Of a stretch of 12,983 bases of DNA, positions 1 through 6,363 are shown piece by piece. The notes beneath the pieces are model-generated. The model did not search any database. It was not told where the DNA came from and was given only the letters and a program-made list of their open reading frames with translations. This DNA comes from an uncultured Candidatus Melainabacteria bacterium (lineage in GTDB: Bacteria; Cyanobacteriota; Vampirovibrionia; Gastranaerophilales; Gastranaerophilaceae): assembly GCA_934700385.1 (NCBI GenBank), contig CAKUXO010000032.1, positions 1 through 12,983 on the forward strand, given 5' to 3'. Both the position numbers and the translations under genes were made by a program. Position 1 is the first letter of the stretch, and each line of letters starts with the position of its first letter.

Positions 1-1835
1 TCTACACTTGGTTCTGGAATTGGATCAGGTGTAGGAACAGGGTCTGGACTTGGTTCTATACTTGGTTCTGGAGTTGGGATATCCGGACTTGGTGTAGGGA
101 AATACGGTTGCGTATTCGGTGCATCACCATCTTCTACATCAGGTATTTCATCATCTACGTTATTGTCAGTATCATCAGGTTCATCACTTGGCACTTCTTC
201 TAAAATTCCCGTTGGTATAGGCTCAAGTATTGAAGTTGTGTCAGGTTCAGGTTCATCACTTGGTAGAGTATCTAAAATGCTTGTTGTATTTTGTTCTAAT
301 ACAGGGGTTTCAACTGCACTTAATAAACTTGGTGTTTCTTCAACTTTATTTGTAACATAGTTAATATTTTCTAATGTTAACAAATCTTGTGAAATTCCTG
401 AAATATCTTGATTTAAAATATCATTTGCACTTGGAGTTGCGCCATTATTATCTTTTGCATATTGTTCAGCATAATCTGAATAGAATTGAGATAAAGCAGG
501 GTTCTTTTCAGCAATTTGTTGCAAAGCTGATTCTGCTAAGACTTCTTTAGAACTATCAGCTTCAACGGCATCTTTTAAGGTTTTACCTTCTTCGCCATAG
601 CCGATATAACCTAAAACGTCAAGCCCTGTTTTAATGTTATCATCTTTTAATGAAACGGAGTCTTGTTTAGCATGAAGATAAGAAATGTCAGAAATCGTGT
701 TTTCTTTTTCAGCCTCTGCTTTTACTTCATCAGCAGACATTTGATTATCTGATAAGAATGAAACTGAAGCCTCTGGCATTGTAACATCGGCGGTTTGATC
801 ATTTCTGCCTCGAATAATTGCATATTCAGCTAAGACATCAAGACAATTTGAAGCGTCAACATCCCTACCTGAGAAGATTTTATCATTTTGACCACTTTTA
901 ACAATCGCATTTAAAATTGATGTACCTGCGTAACTATCAAGGCTTAAGGGGTTGCCATCTTTATCAACAAGGTTGTATTCTTTTGCAATTTGGTCAGATA
1001 GTTCTTTTTTAACTTCATCTTTTTTGGTTAAATCTGTTTCAGATGTTTTATATTCTAGTTTTCCAACGCCATTTTCATCTGCCGATTTAGCGCTATATTT
1101 AACGCTTGATGTTGCTTCTTTTGCGTTAGAATTAGTGTCAAGAGTATTAACCTTAGGGCAAACAACTTGCCTATTAACGCCGTCAGAAGTGTAATCTGTG
1201 TTCATGATTAATTCTGTTGGAATTTGCTCAACAGATGTATTTTTATCAAATTGTTTGTATTCATTGTTTTCATATTTTTTGGCGGCCGCTTTTGCCATAT
1301 CTGAAATTTTTGAAGAATTAGGATTTTCGGTTAAATCCTTTCCGCTAACAATTTCAGCAAAATTATTCATCAAACTTTCTTTATCATCTTCAGAAAGTTT
1401 ATCCCAATCAACTTCACTTGCCATTTGAGAAAGGGCATAAGTTTTATTGATTGAACTTAACATTGATTTATTATTTTGAACAATTGCTTTTGCAACGGTT
1501 GATTTTTGTTCAGAAGTTAAATTTGTACCATAACGTTCTTTAATTAAATCATCAAGTTGATTTGAAGAATCGGCATTTAAAACACCTCGTTGACCATCGC
1601 CCAAGGCAGAATTGCCTGAATTATTATTAATGACTGTTAGGGATGAAACTTTGTTTTTGTCATAGTTTGTTCCTTGGGTATTTGTTTCAAAACAAGACAC
1701 ATTAGCATTTTTTCCTTGGGCAGCTTGAGCAGCCTGTTTTCTAGCGTCTTCAGCTTGTTGAGCTTGAATTTGCGCTTGAATTTGCGCTTGTTGTTGTAGC
1801 CATTGATTTACATTGTTGTTAACATTTCCGGACAT
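1..1835 (-). CDS. Large Gln/Ala-start, acidic, proline-tailed protein, C-terminus cut off by window edge
   Basis: I do not recognise the family. Translating the minus strand from the ATG at 1835 gives 611 uninterrupted codons running off the left edge, so the protein is longer than seen. The start is well supported: AGGAAGG (1844-1850) lies 8 nt upstream. There is no signal peptide. Residues 11-40 are a Gln/Ala-rich, probably helical or coiled-coil segment with QIQAQIQAQ. Residues 80-500 are hydrophilic, mostly helical and acidic. Residues 517-555 hold a degenerate repeat, TTSILDTLPSDEPEPD followed by TTSILEPIPTGILEEVPSDEPDD split across about 23 residues. The tail from 578 is a low-complexity Pro-Thr/Ser/Asp/Glu stretch with proline at roughly every second position. 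Such tails often act as extended spacers or wall/surface linkers in other proteins, but the role here is unknown. Cysteines are few (C48, C226, C331). Confidence 0.85.
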   Translation of the reverse strand, partial: MSGNVNNNVNQWLQQQAQIQAQIQAQQAEDARKQAAQAAQGKNANVSCFETNTQGTNYDKNKVSSLTVINNNSGNSALGDGQRGVLNADSSNQLDDLIKERYGTNLTSEQKSTVAKAIVQNNKSMLSSINKTYALSQMASEVDWDKLSEDDKESLMNNFAEIVSGKDLTENPNSSKISDMAKAAAKKYENNEYKQFDKNTSVEQIPTELIMNTDYTSDGVNRQVVCPKVNTLDTNSNAKEATSSVKYSAKSADENGVGKLEYKTSETDLTKKDEVKKELSDQIAKEYNLVDKDGNPLSLDSYAGTSILNAIVKSGQNDKIFSGRDVDASNCLDVLAEYAIIRGRNDQTADVTMPEASVSFLSDNQMSADEVKAEAEKENTISDISYLHAKQDSVSLKDDNIKTGLDVLGYIGYGEEGKTLKDAVEADSSKEVLAESALQQIAEKNPALSQFYSDYAEQYAKDNNGATPSANDILNQDISGISQDLLTLENINYVTNKVEETPSLLSAVETPVLEQNTTSILDTLPSDEPEPDTTSILEPIPTGILEEVPSDEPDDTDNNVDDEIPDVEDGDAPNTQPYFPTPSPDIPTPEPSIEPSPDPVPTPDPIPEPSV

Positions 1836-1876
1836 CGTTTTAACCTTCCTTTTTTTGACTAAACTACATTTAGTTG

Positions 1877-1905
1877 TATATATCCACGGAAAATGTTTTT
1901 TGAAA
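1877..1905 (-). promoter_or_regulatory. Candidate sigma-70 promoter of the large proline-tailed protein gene
   Basis: Reading the minus strand, TTTCAA (1905-1900) and TATATA (1882-1877) are separated by 17 nt, placing the start of transcription near 1870. A short inverted repeat ACTAAA-CTACA-TTTAGT (1858-1874) lies at the predicted mRNA 5' end, just before the ribosome binding site. It could be a 5' stabilising hairpin or an operator. The -35 is only a partial match. Confidence 0.4.
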
Positions 1906-1934
1906 CAACAATGTAAAAAAATGTTACAATATTA

Positions 1935-2088
1935 CGTTTCGGGTTTAGGCTCCTGAGGGACTTACGTCCCACGTCGCTCATCTAAGGCACTACGTAAAAG
2001 CCTTGTTCAACACAAGTCTTTTACTTCGCACAGCATGCCCTCGCTTTGCTCAACGTGGCAAGTCTGCCTACGTTTCGCTTTGCTCGGG
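1935..2088. repeat. Intergenic modular repeat, copy A
   Basis: This stretch is visibly richer in G+C than its surroundings and shares three boxes, in the same order and orientation, with 8871-9014. Box 1 (1935-1959) matches 8871-8894 with one substitution and one indel. Box 2 (about 1967-1982) matches 8940-8954. Box 3 (2042-2088) matches 8968-9014 at 44 of 47 positions. Between boxes 2 and 3 the copies differ entirely. Box 3 carries a direct repeat GCTTTGCTC (2043-2051 and 2077-2085) flanking a hairpin ACGT-GGCA-agtc-TGCC-t-ACGT (2053-2073). The element starts 1 nt beyond the stop codon of the radical SAM gene, so on the minus strand it forms that gene's 3' untranslated region. No coding capacity is apparent. 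Confidence 0.8.
1994..2024 (-). other. Copy-specific hairpin inside repeat copy A
   Basis: GTAAAAG-c-CTTGT, loop TCAAC, ACAAG-t-CTTTTAC: 12 base pairs with one internal mismatch. It sits in the part of copy A that is not shared with copy B. On the minus strand it would follow the radical SAM mRNA. There is no U-tract after it, so it is not a standard intrinsic terminator, though it could stabilise a 3' end. Confidence 0.6.
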
Positions 2089-2089
2089 T

Positions 2090-2956
2090 TCACATCCAAT
2101 CGTTAACTTGTACTTTTTGATTAACAGAAGTACAGATTGTACATTTTTCACAATCAAGGTAATTAATTCTTGAAGTGTTTGAGATATTAGAACCTAGTCT
2201 GGCTCTAAAATCGCCAACAAGCATTGGGCAGCTATAAACCCCATTTTGAGAAACAACTCTTGAATTATAGCAATCGAGGTTTTTAGTTTGAATATTTTGG
2301 ATTAATTCAACCTGATTTGTTTCATCATTTTTTGGGAAAAAGGGGATTATTTTAAGATTAATGTCATCTAAAATAAAACCTTTCTTTTTAAAATATGCGC
2401 TAAATTCATCAAAAATTTCTTTTCTTGGGCGATTTTTATAGTTAACAACTGTGATAATTGGGTTAAATTCATATTTTAAAAGACTCATTATTGCTAAAAG
2501 TGCTTTTCTAAAGCTGCCTCGCCCTCTTAGTTCATCATTTTCTATTTCATCAACTGAATCTAAGCTAATTCGATAAATTGTTTCAAAAGTGCTTTCATCG
2601 TCTATTTTTCTTAAAAAACGAGCTTTTTTGTCATTTATTAAAGTGCCATTTGTTGTTATTGTAACATTTGAAACCTTTAAACACATTCTTAAAATTTTAT
2701 TGAAATCAGGGTGTAATAAAGGTTCTCCACCTGTTAAATAAATTGATTTTAAATTCAAATTTTTAACAGAAACCAAAGTTTCTTTTACTTTATCGATTTT
2801 AATGAAGTCTTCTTCTGTTTTATATGGATTTTTTTCAATATAGCAAAATTTACATTTTAAGTTGCAGGCTTTTGTGCAAAGTTGAATAAAAAGATTTTCA
2901 AGTTTTGCCATTTCTACTTTTGGGGGTGTCATAAAAAGTGTTTTTTGATTTTCCAT
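2090..2956 (-). CDS. Radical SAM protein with SPASM-like C-terminal cysteines
   Basis: A predicted cytosolic radical S-adenosylmethionine enzyme of 288 aa. I place the start at the ATG at 2956, which has AGGAG 7-8 nt upstream. A TTG seven codons earlier lacks such a site. The cluster-binding motif CNLKCKFC (C31, C35, C38) is the canonical CxxxCxxC that holds the 4Fe-4S cluster, followed by the SAM-binding GGEP (76-79) and ITTNGT. The C-terminal part has C229, C243 and the trio C269, C272, C275 (DCEKCTIC), with a NGVYSCP segment. This resembles the SPASM/twitch auxiliary-cluster region of peptide-modifying or MoaA-like enzymes. The substrate cannot be read from sequence. The gene is divergent from the RWYD-repeat/folE2 operon. 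QueE is unlikely because of the extra C-terminal cysteines and length. Confidence 0.88.
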   Translation of the reverse strand: MENQKTLFMTPPKVEMAKLENLFIQLCTKACNLKCKFCYIEKNPYKTEEDFIKIDKVKETLVSVKNLNLKSIYLTGGEPLLHPDFNKILRMCLKVSNVTITTNGTLINDKKARFLRKIDDESTFETIYRISLDSVDEIENDELRGRGSFRKALLAIMSLLKYEFNPIITVVNYKNRPRKEIFDEFSAYFKKKGFILDDINLKIIPFFPKNDETNQVELIQNIQTKNLDCYNSRVVSQNGVYSCPMLVGDFRARLGSNISNTSRINYLDCEKCTICTSVNQKVQVNDWM

Positions 2957-3021
2957 TTTTTTCTCCTTGCTTTTCAAATATCTTATAAATTAAGAATGTA
3001 AATTAAAATTAGCCGGTTGGG

Positions 3022-3084
3022 TATAATTTTTTAAAATGTGGAATTAAACAACTACTTTTAAAAATTTAAAAATTTTGCTATACT
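3022..3084 (+). promoter_or_regulatory. Candidate promoter(s) of the RWYD-repeat / folE2 operon
   Basis: TATACT at 3079-3084 lies 23 nt before the ATG at 3108, with a weak TTTTAA 17 nt upstream (3056-3061). A second perfect TATAAT occurs at 3022-3027 without a good -35. An AGAAAGGCGG ribosome binding site follows at about 3094-3103. Only the -10 elements are convincing. Confidence 0.45.
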
Positions 3085-3107
3085 GATATTAAGAGAAAGG
3101 CGGACTT

Positions 3108-3434
3108 ATGAGCGAATACACAGGTCAAGGCAAACGCTGGTATGACAAAGATCCTATTTTAAAAGAGGCACTTGAACTTTTGAAATTATCTTCTGATGAG
3201 CAAAAAGAACAAGCAAAAGACTTTATGCTTAAACTTCAAGAAGATGTTGCCCAAGATGTTATTGAAAGAATTTATCAAATTGTTACTCAATACCAAGGAA
3301 AAGGTAATCGTTGGTATGATAACGACCCTGTTATGATAAAAGCTGTTGAAATGTTAAGACAAGCCGACCCTAAAACTCAAAGAGTTGCTGCCTTAAAATT
3401 ACTTTTGGCATTAGAAAAAAACAGTTTTGATTAA
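3108..3434 (+). CDS. Small soluble protein with a duplicated RWYD motif, function unknown
   Basis: A 108-aa, charged, probably all-helical cytosolic protein that I do not recognise. It is an internal duplication: YTGQGKRWYDKDP (residues 4-16) recurs as YQGKGNRWYDNDP (62-74), 58 residues later. Each copy is followed by amphipathic helices rich in Leu/Glu/Lys (ILKEALELLK and VMIKAVEMLR). The start is supported by a GGCGG-type ribosome binding site. Its stop is one base before the ATG of folE2, so the two are probably translationally coupled. The conserved aromatic/acidic motif between helices suggests a ligand- or protein-binding turn. No cysteine or catalytic motif is visible. Confidence 0.8.
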   Translation: MSEYTGQGKRWYDKDPILKEALELLKLSSDEQKEQAKDFMLKLQEDVAQDVIERIYQIVTQYQGKGNRWYDNDPVMIKAVEMLRQADPKTQRVAALKLLLALEKNSFD

Positions 3435-3435
3435 A

Positions 3436-4233
3436 ATGATTAAAGATGTTCAAAATCAAAAAGACTTAAGAAACATCCCAATTCAAAAAGTTGGGGTTAA
3501 AGACGTTGAAATTCCCTTAAAAATAGAAAGAAAAACTCAAGATAACAAGCCCGAGCTTGAAGTTGTTTACGCTCGTTCTAAAATGTCTGTAAGTTTGCCT
3601 TCTCATTTTAAGGGAACTCACATGAGCCGTTTTATTGAAATTTTAAATAAATATCAAAAAGAAAGCCTTTTATCAACCGACATCGAAAAGGTGTTGTTTG
3701 ATATGAAACAAAAGCTAGATGCAACTTGTGCTTATTTAAAATTTGATTTTAAATACTTTATCAAAAAAACAGCACCTAAAAGCGGGCTTAATTCCTTAAT
3801 GTGTTACGATTGCGCTTTTGAGGGGGAAATTGATGAAGATTGTAATTTTAAATTTTATTTAATCACAAAAGTACCAATTACAACCCTTTGCCCTTGTTCA
3901 AAAGAAATTTCTGAATTTGGGGCGCATAACCAAAGGGCTATTTTAAAAGTTAAAGTTGGATACGACTCAAATTCTCATATTTGGCTTGAAGATTTAATTC
4001 AAATGGCGGAAAGCTGCGCTTCTTGTGAAATTTATCCTCTTTTAAAAAGAGAAGATGAAAAATTTGTTACAGAAGAAGCCTATAAAAATCCAAAATTTGT
4101 TGAAGATGTTATTAGAGATATCGTTTCTAAATTAAATGAAAACAAGATAATTAACTTCTATGAAGTTGAAATGGAAGCCTTTGAATCTATACACAATCAC
4201 AATGCGTGGGCTTATCAAAAGTGTTATAAATAA
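3436..4233 (+). CDS. folE2: GTP cyclohydrolase I type 2 (FolE2)
   Basis: Catalyses GTP to 7,8-dihydroneopterin triphosphate, the first step to folate and, in many bacteria, queuosine. The FolE2 (COG1469) family replaces the zinc-dependent FolE and can use other metals. The 265-aa length fits the family. Diagnostic blocks are all present in order: KVGVKDVEIP near the N-terminus, KGTHMSRF (59-66), VPITTLCPCSKEIS (about 147-159, with the family's catalytic cysteine region), GAHNQR (162-167), SCEIYPLLKR (196-205), AYKNPKFVED, and ESIHNHNAWA (250-259). I chose the ATG at 3436 because it follows the upstream stop by one base. An in-frame TTG at 3427 would overlap the previous gene. No separate ribosome binding site is clear, consistent with coupling. 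Confidence 0.96.
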   Translation: MIKDVQNQKDLRNIPIQKVGVKDVEIPLKIERKTQDNKPELEVVYARSKMSVSLPSHFKGTHMSRFIEILNKYQKESLLSTDIEKVLFDMKQKLDATCAYLKFDFKYFIKKTAPKSGLNSLMCYDCAFEGEIDEDCNFKFYLITKVPITTLCPCSKEISEFGAHNQRAILKVKVGYDSNSHIWLEDLIQMAESCASCEIYPLLKREDEKFVTEEAYKNPKFVEDVIRDIVSKLNENKIINFYEVEMEAFESIHNHNAWAYQKCYK

Positions 4234-4259
4234 ATCATATCAGGCTTTTAGGGGCAATT

Positions 4260-5156
4260 ATGATTGAAATTAAAAACATAATTTTTACAAAAAATAAAAT
4301 AAGTGCTCTGAAATGCTTTTTGTGCTTTATTAACTATATTTTGCCCCTTAGGTTGAAATTTCTTAATGAAACCTATATCGCCTTATTAGATGGCAAAAAA
4401 ATTGGTCAAATAACGCTTGATAAAGATTCTAAAAGCTCTAGCCGATTTAAAATTACGAAGTTAATTTTAGAAGAATATTCATCTTTAATTGCAAAACAGC
4501 TTGTAAACTATGTTATATCAAAATATAGCGCCCAAGGCGCACAGTTTTTTTATGCGGTTGTTGACGAAAACCAGCCTGAACTTTTAAATGTTTTTAAAAA
4601 CGAGCTTAATTTCAGACTTTGTGCTAGTGAATATTTATATAAAATTAAACTTGAAAACACTTCAAGGGCGCTGATTTTATCTCCTTTTAAAAGAGAGTTT
4701 TTAAGAGATATTTCTAATTTTTATAATGAAAACATAAATTCTTTTAATCGCCCGTTTTTTTCAAGACAAAATTTTCAATTTTTGAATGGTTGTTCAAAAT
4801 ATATTTTCTATAATCACGATAAAAACAAGATTTTAGGCTATTTTGAAGTTGCAACAAAAAATAATCTTGATTATTACATAAATTTTTCAATTGATTTTGA
4901 ATATAATATTTATTTAATGGATTCAATTAAATTTATTTATGCAAAACTTTCGCAAAAAAATAAAAAATTTAACCTTTATATTAAAGTTAAAGACTATTTT
5001 ATGAATTCCAAGGAATTGCTTAATATTTTAAAAGAAAATAATATGGAATTTATTTCAAAAAGTCAGATTTTAGCGAAAGATTGTTATAAAGAAATTAAAA
5101 CTGATGATATTTTAAAAAGCGTGAAAATCATCTTTAATGACCCGACATTGGCTTAA
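4260..5156 (+). CDS. Probable tandem (degenerate) GNAT-like protein
   Basis: A 298-aa cytosolic protein, third in the folE2 operon, with AGGGG (4250-4254) 5 nt before its ATG. I do not recognise a named family. The layout resembles two acetyltransferase-like folds. In the first, YIALLDGKKIGQITL is followed by FKITKLILEE, a helix LIAKQLVNYVISKY, then FFYAVVDENQPELLNVFKNE and LNFRLCASEYLYKI. In the second, KNKILGYFEVATK is followed by INFSIDFEY, a helix, FNLYIKVKDY, and LLNILKENNMEFISKSQILA. Each matches the GNAT pattern of a central strand, helix, strand with Asn/Asp, helix, and closing strands. The acetyl-CoA pyrophosphate loop (Q/R-x-x-G-x-G/A) is absent, so activity is doubtful. The coding sequence is notably Lys/Asn/Phe-rich. 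Confidence 0.7.
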   Translation: MIEIKNIIFTKNKISALKCFLCFINYILPLRLKFLNETYIALLDGKKIGQITLDKDSKSSSRFKITKLILEEYSSLIAKQLVNYVISKYSAQGAQFFYAVVDENQPELLNVFKNELNFRLCASEYLYKIKLENTSRALILSPFKREFLRDISNFYNENINSFNRPFFSRQNFQFLNGCSKYIFYNHDKNKILGYFEVATKNNLDYYINFSIDFEYNIYLMDSIKFIYAKLSQKNKKFNLYIKVKDYFMNSKELLNILKENNMEFISKSQILAKDCYKEIKTDDILKSVKIIFNDPTLA

Positions 5157-5190
5157 AAAAGATAGCATTTTTCTCGATATATTTACAAAA

Positions 5191-5230
5191 TGGATAAAAA
5201 TGGATATAATTGGATAAAAATGGATATAGC
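5191..5230 (+). repeat. Two tandem copies of a 20-bp unit before the terminator
   Basis: TGGATAAAAATGGATATAAT (5191-5210) is repeated at 5211-5230 with only the last two bases changed. The second copy supplies the left arm of the adjacent terminator hairpin, so the duplication allows the same right arm to pair with either copy. Confidence 0.85.
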
Positions 5231-5250
5231 TAACTATATCCATTTTATTA
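5217..5250. terminator. Bidirectional terminator between convergent operons
   Basis: AAAATGGATATAG (5217-5229), loop CTAA, CTATATCCATTTT (5234-5246): 13 perfect base pairs flanked by A-rich sequence on the left and T-rich sequence on the right. It can therefore end transcripts from either side. It sits between the GNAT-like gene (plus) and the exported protein gene (minus), which point at each other. Confidence 0.8.
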
Positions 5251-5261
5251 TTCTATAAAAA

Positions 5262-5876
5262 TTATAATCTTTGTGTGTTTATGTATAAATTTGTAACTGT
5301 ATAGGCTGTTTTAGTTGTACCAGCTGGGACTTTTGCCTCATCACCTTTCATTAATAAAAATAATGGACAAATTAAAACACCTAAAACTATTGATGTTGTC
5401 ATATTGTCATCCGGTTCAGCTGAAATTGAAGCAGATAAAGGAACATAACTTCCATCAACTGCTATAGTGTGAAAATCGCTAACTGTAATTTGACCTGATT
5501 TTCCAATCATTCCATTTTTCCTTGCAAAAGTAATTTGAGCCGTTACGGGTGCGCCTGCTTTAATTACAATTGCGCCATTTGAAGCTTTTACATCAGATAA
5601 AACAGAAAAATTGACAGTTCCGCCACTTACAACATCTTTTGTTGAAATTGTTTCTTCGCACCTAATCATTATCGGAGTATGCGCTGAAAGTTCAGTTTTA
5701 CCTGTTGAAATGGCGCTTAATTTCATTGAGGGATATTCATAAGAAGTCTTGATTTCTTTTGTTGTTTTTAAGAAATCATACAAAGATTCATTTGTTGACA
5801 CAGCTGAAAGTGGAGACAGAGAAAAAGTCATTAAAGATAATAATAAAAAAGATGACACAAATTTTTTAATGCGCAT
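5262..5876 (-). CDS. Exported beta-rich protein of unknown function
   Basis: A 204-aa protein with a clear signal peptide: MRIKK, a hydrophobic core FVSSFLLLSLMTFSLSPL, and probable cleavage near SAVS. The mature part is beta-rich with a recurring pattern seen in many exported hypothetical proteins: a hinge LSAHTPIMIRCEETISTK, GTVNFSVLSDV, IVIKAGAPVTAQITFARKNG, GKSGQITVSDF and DGSYVPLSA. Next come a hydrophobic stretch SIVLGVLICPLFLLMKGDE and PAGTTKTAYT. That hydrophobic stretch may be a buried hairpin or a membrane contact. Its start codon lies inside the end of the DUF2085 gene (11-nt overlap), so the pair is translationally coupled. No enzyme motif is seen. A role at the cell envelope is inference. 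Confidence 0.85.
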   Translation of the reverse strand: MRIKKFVSSFLLLSLMTFSLSPLSAVSTNESLYDFLKTTKEIKTSYEYPSMKLSAISTGKTELSAHTPIMIRCEETISTKDVVSGGTVNFSVLSDVKASNGAIVIKAGAPVTAQITFARKNGMIGKSGQITVSDFHTIAVDGSYVPLSASISAEPDDNMTTSIVLGVLICPLFLLMKGDEAKVPAGTTKTAYTVTNLYINTQRL

Positions 5877-6315
5877 TATTTAGCCTTTCTTTTAAAAATT
5901 TTAACAAACAACATAAAATAAATATAAATAATAATCCCATTATTAAACCGATAAAAAATCTTATATAGTTTCCTGTGTTTATATTAAATATAAAATTTAA
6001 AACTATATCTACTAATGTAAGTAAAAATAAACCTATTACCATTTTAAAACTTAATTTTAACTTATTTAAAAAAGCAACTATACTTGAAAAAAATGTTCCT
6101 AAATAAAACCCATAGCACCTGCAGCACAAAGCCACAGGATAGCCAAAAAACCAAAAAGACCTATCAGGTTGCTGATGACAAGCATGGATATATAGAGAGG
6201 ATAAATATCCTGAAAAATTATATTGATTATAATGAGCCATTATGGGCGCTAAAGTACTGCCTAAAACAAAAAATAGGCTATATATACAAAATAAAAATAG
6301 TATAATTTTTCTCAT
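5866..6315 (-). CDS. DUF2085 family integral membrane protein
   Basis: A 149-aa protein with about four hydrophobic segments (approximately residues 3-26, 60-82, 92-113 and 119-140). It carries the DUF2085 signature ACHQQPDRSFWFFGYPVALC-CRCYGFYLG, in which C46-H47, C64, C65 and C67 could bind a metal or redox partner. The family has no assigned biochemical role that I know of. The ATG at 6315 has AGG about 5 nt upstream. The 3' end overlaps the exported-protein gene by 11 nt. The uvrA-like gene ends 39 nt upstream on the same strand, so the three may share a transcript. Confidence 0.85.
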   Translation of the reverse strand: MRKIILFLFCIYSLFFVLGSTLAPIMAHYNQYNFSGYLSSLYIHACHQQPDRSFWFFGYPVALCCRCYGFYLGTFFSSIVAFLNKLKLSFKMVIGLFLLTLVDIVLNFIFNINTGNYIRFFIGLIMGLLFIFILCCLLKFLKERLNNAH

Positions 6316-6334
6316 ATTCCTAATCTTATTTGAA

Positions 6335-6363
6335 ATTATACTACAAAATTCATTTTAAACAAA
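6335..6363 (-). promoter_or_regulatory. Candidate promoter before the DUF2085 gene
   Basis: A perfect TATAAT on the minus strand (6340-6335) lies 19 nt before the ATG. The element 17 nt upstream, TTTGTT (6363-6358), is a poor -35 and falls within the last codons of the uvrA-like gene. The pair of membrane/exported genes may thus have its own promoter in addition to read-through. Confidence 0.45.

Noticed and set aside
163..1428. Several Ser/Leu-rich plus-strand frames opposite the large minus-strand gene
   Set aside because: They are antisense shadows of the 611-codon frame, which has a good ribosome binding site and continuous coding sequence.
1994..2024. Intrinsic terminator of the radical SAM gene
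   Set aside because: The hairpin is strong but no U-tract follows on the minus strand.
1935..2088. Insertion sequence or MITE for the modular repeat
   Set aside because: No terminal inverted repeats, target-site duplications or transposase were found, so a standard IS/MITE call is not supported.
2957..2977. Upstream TTG start for the radical SAM gene
   Set aside because: It overlaps the AGGAG that serves the ATG at 2956 and has no ribosome binding site of its own.
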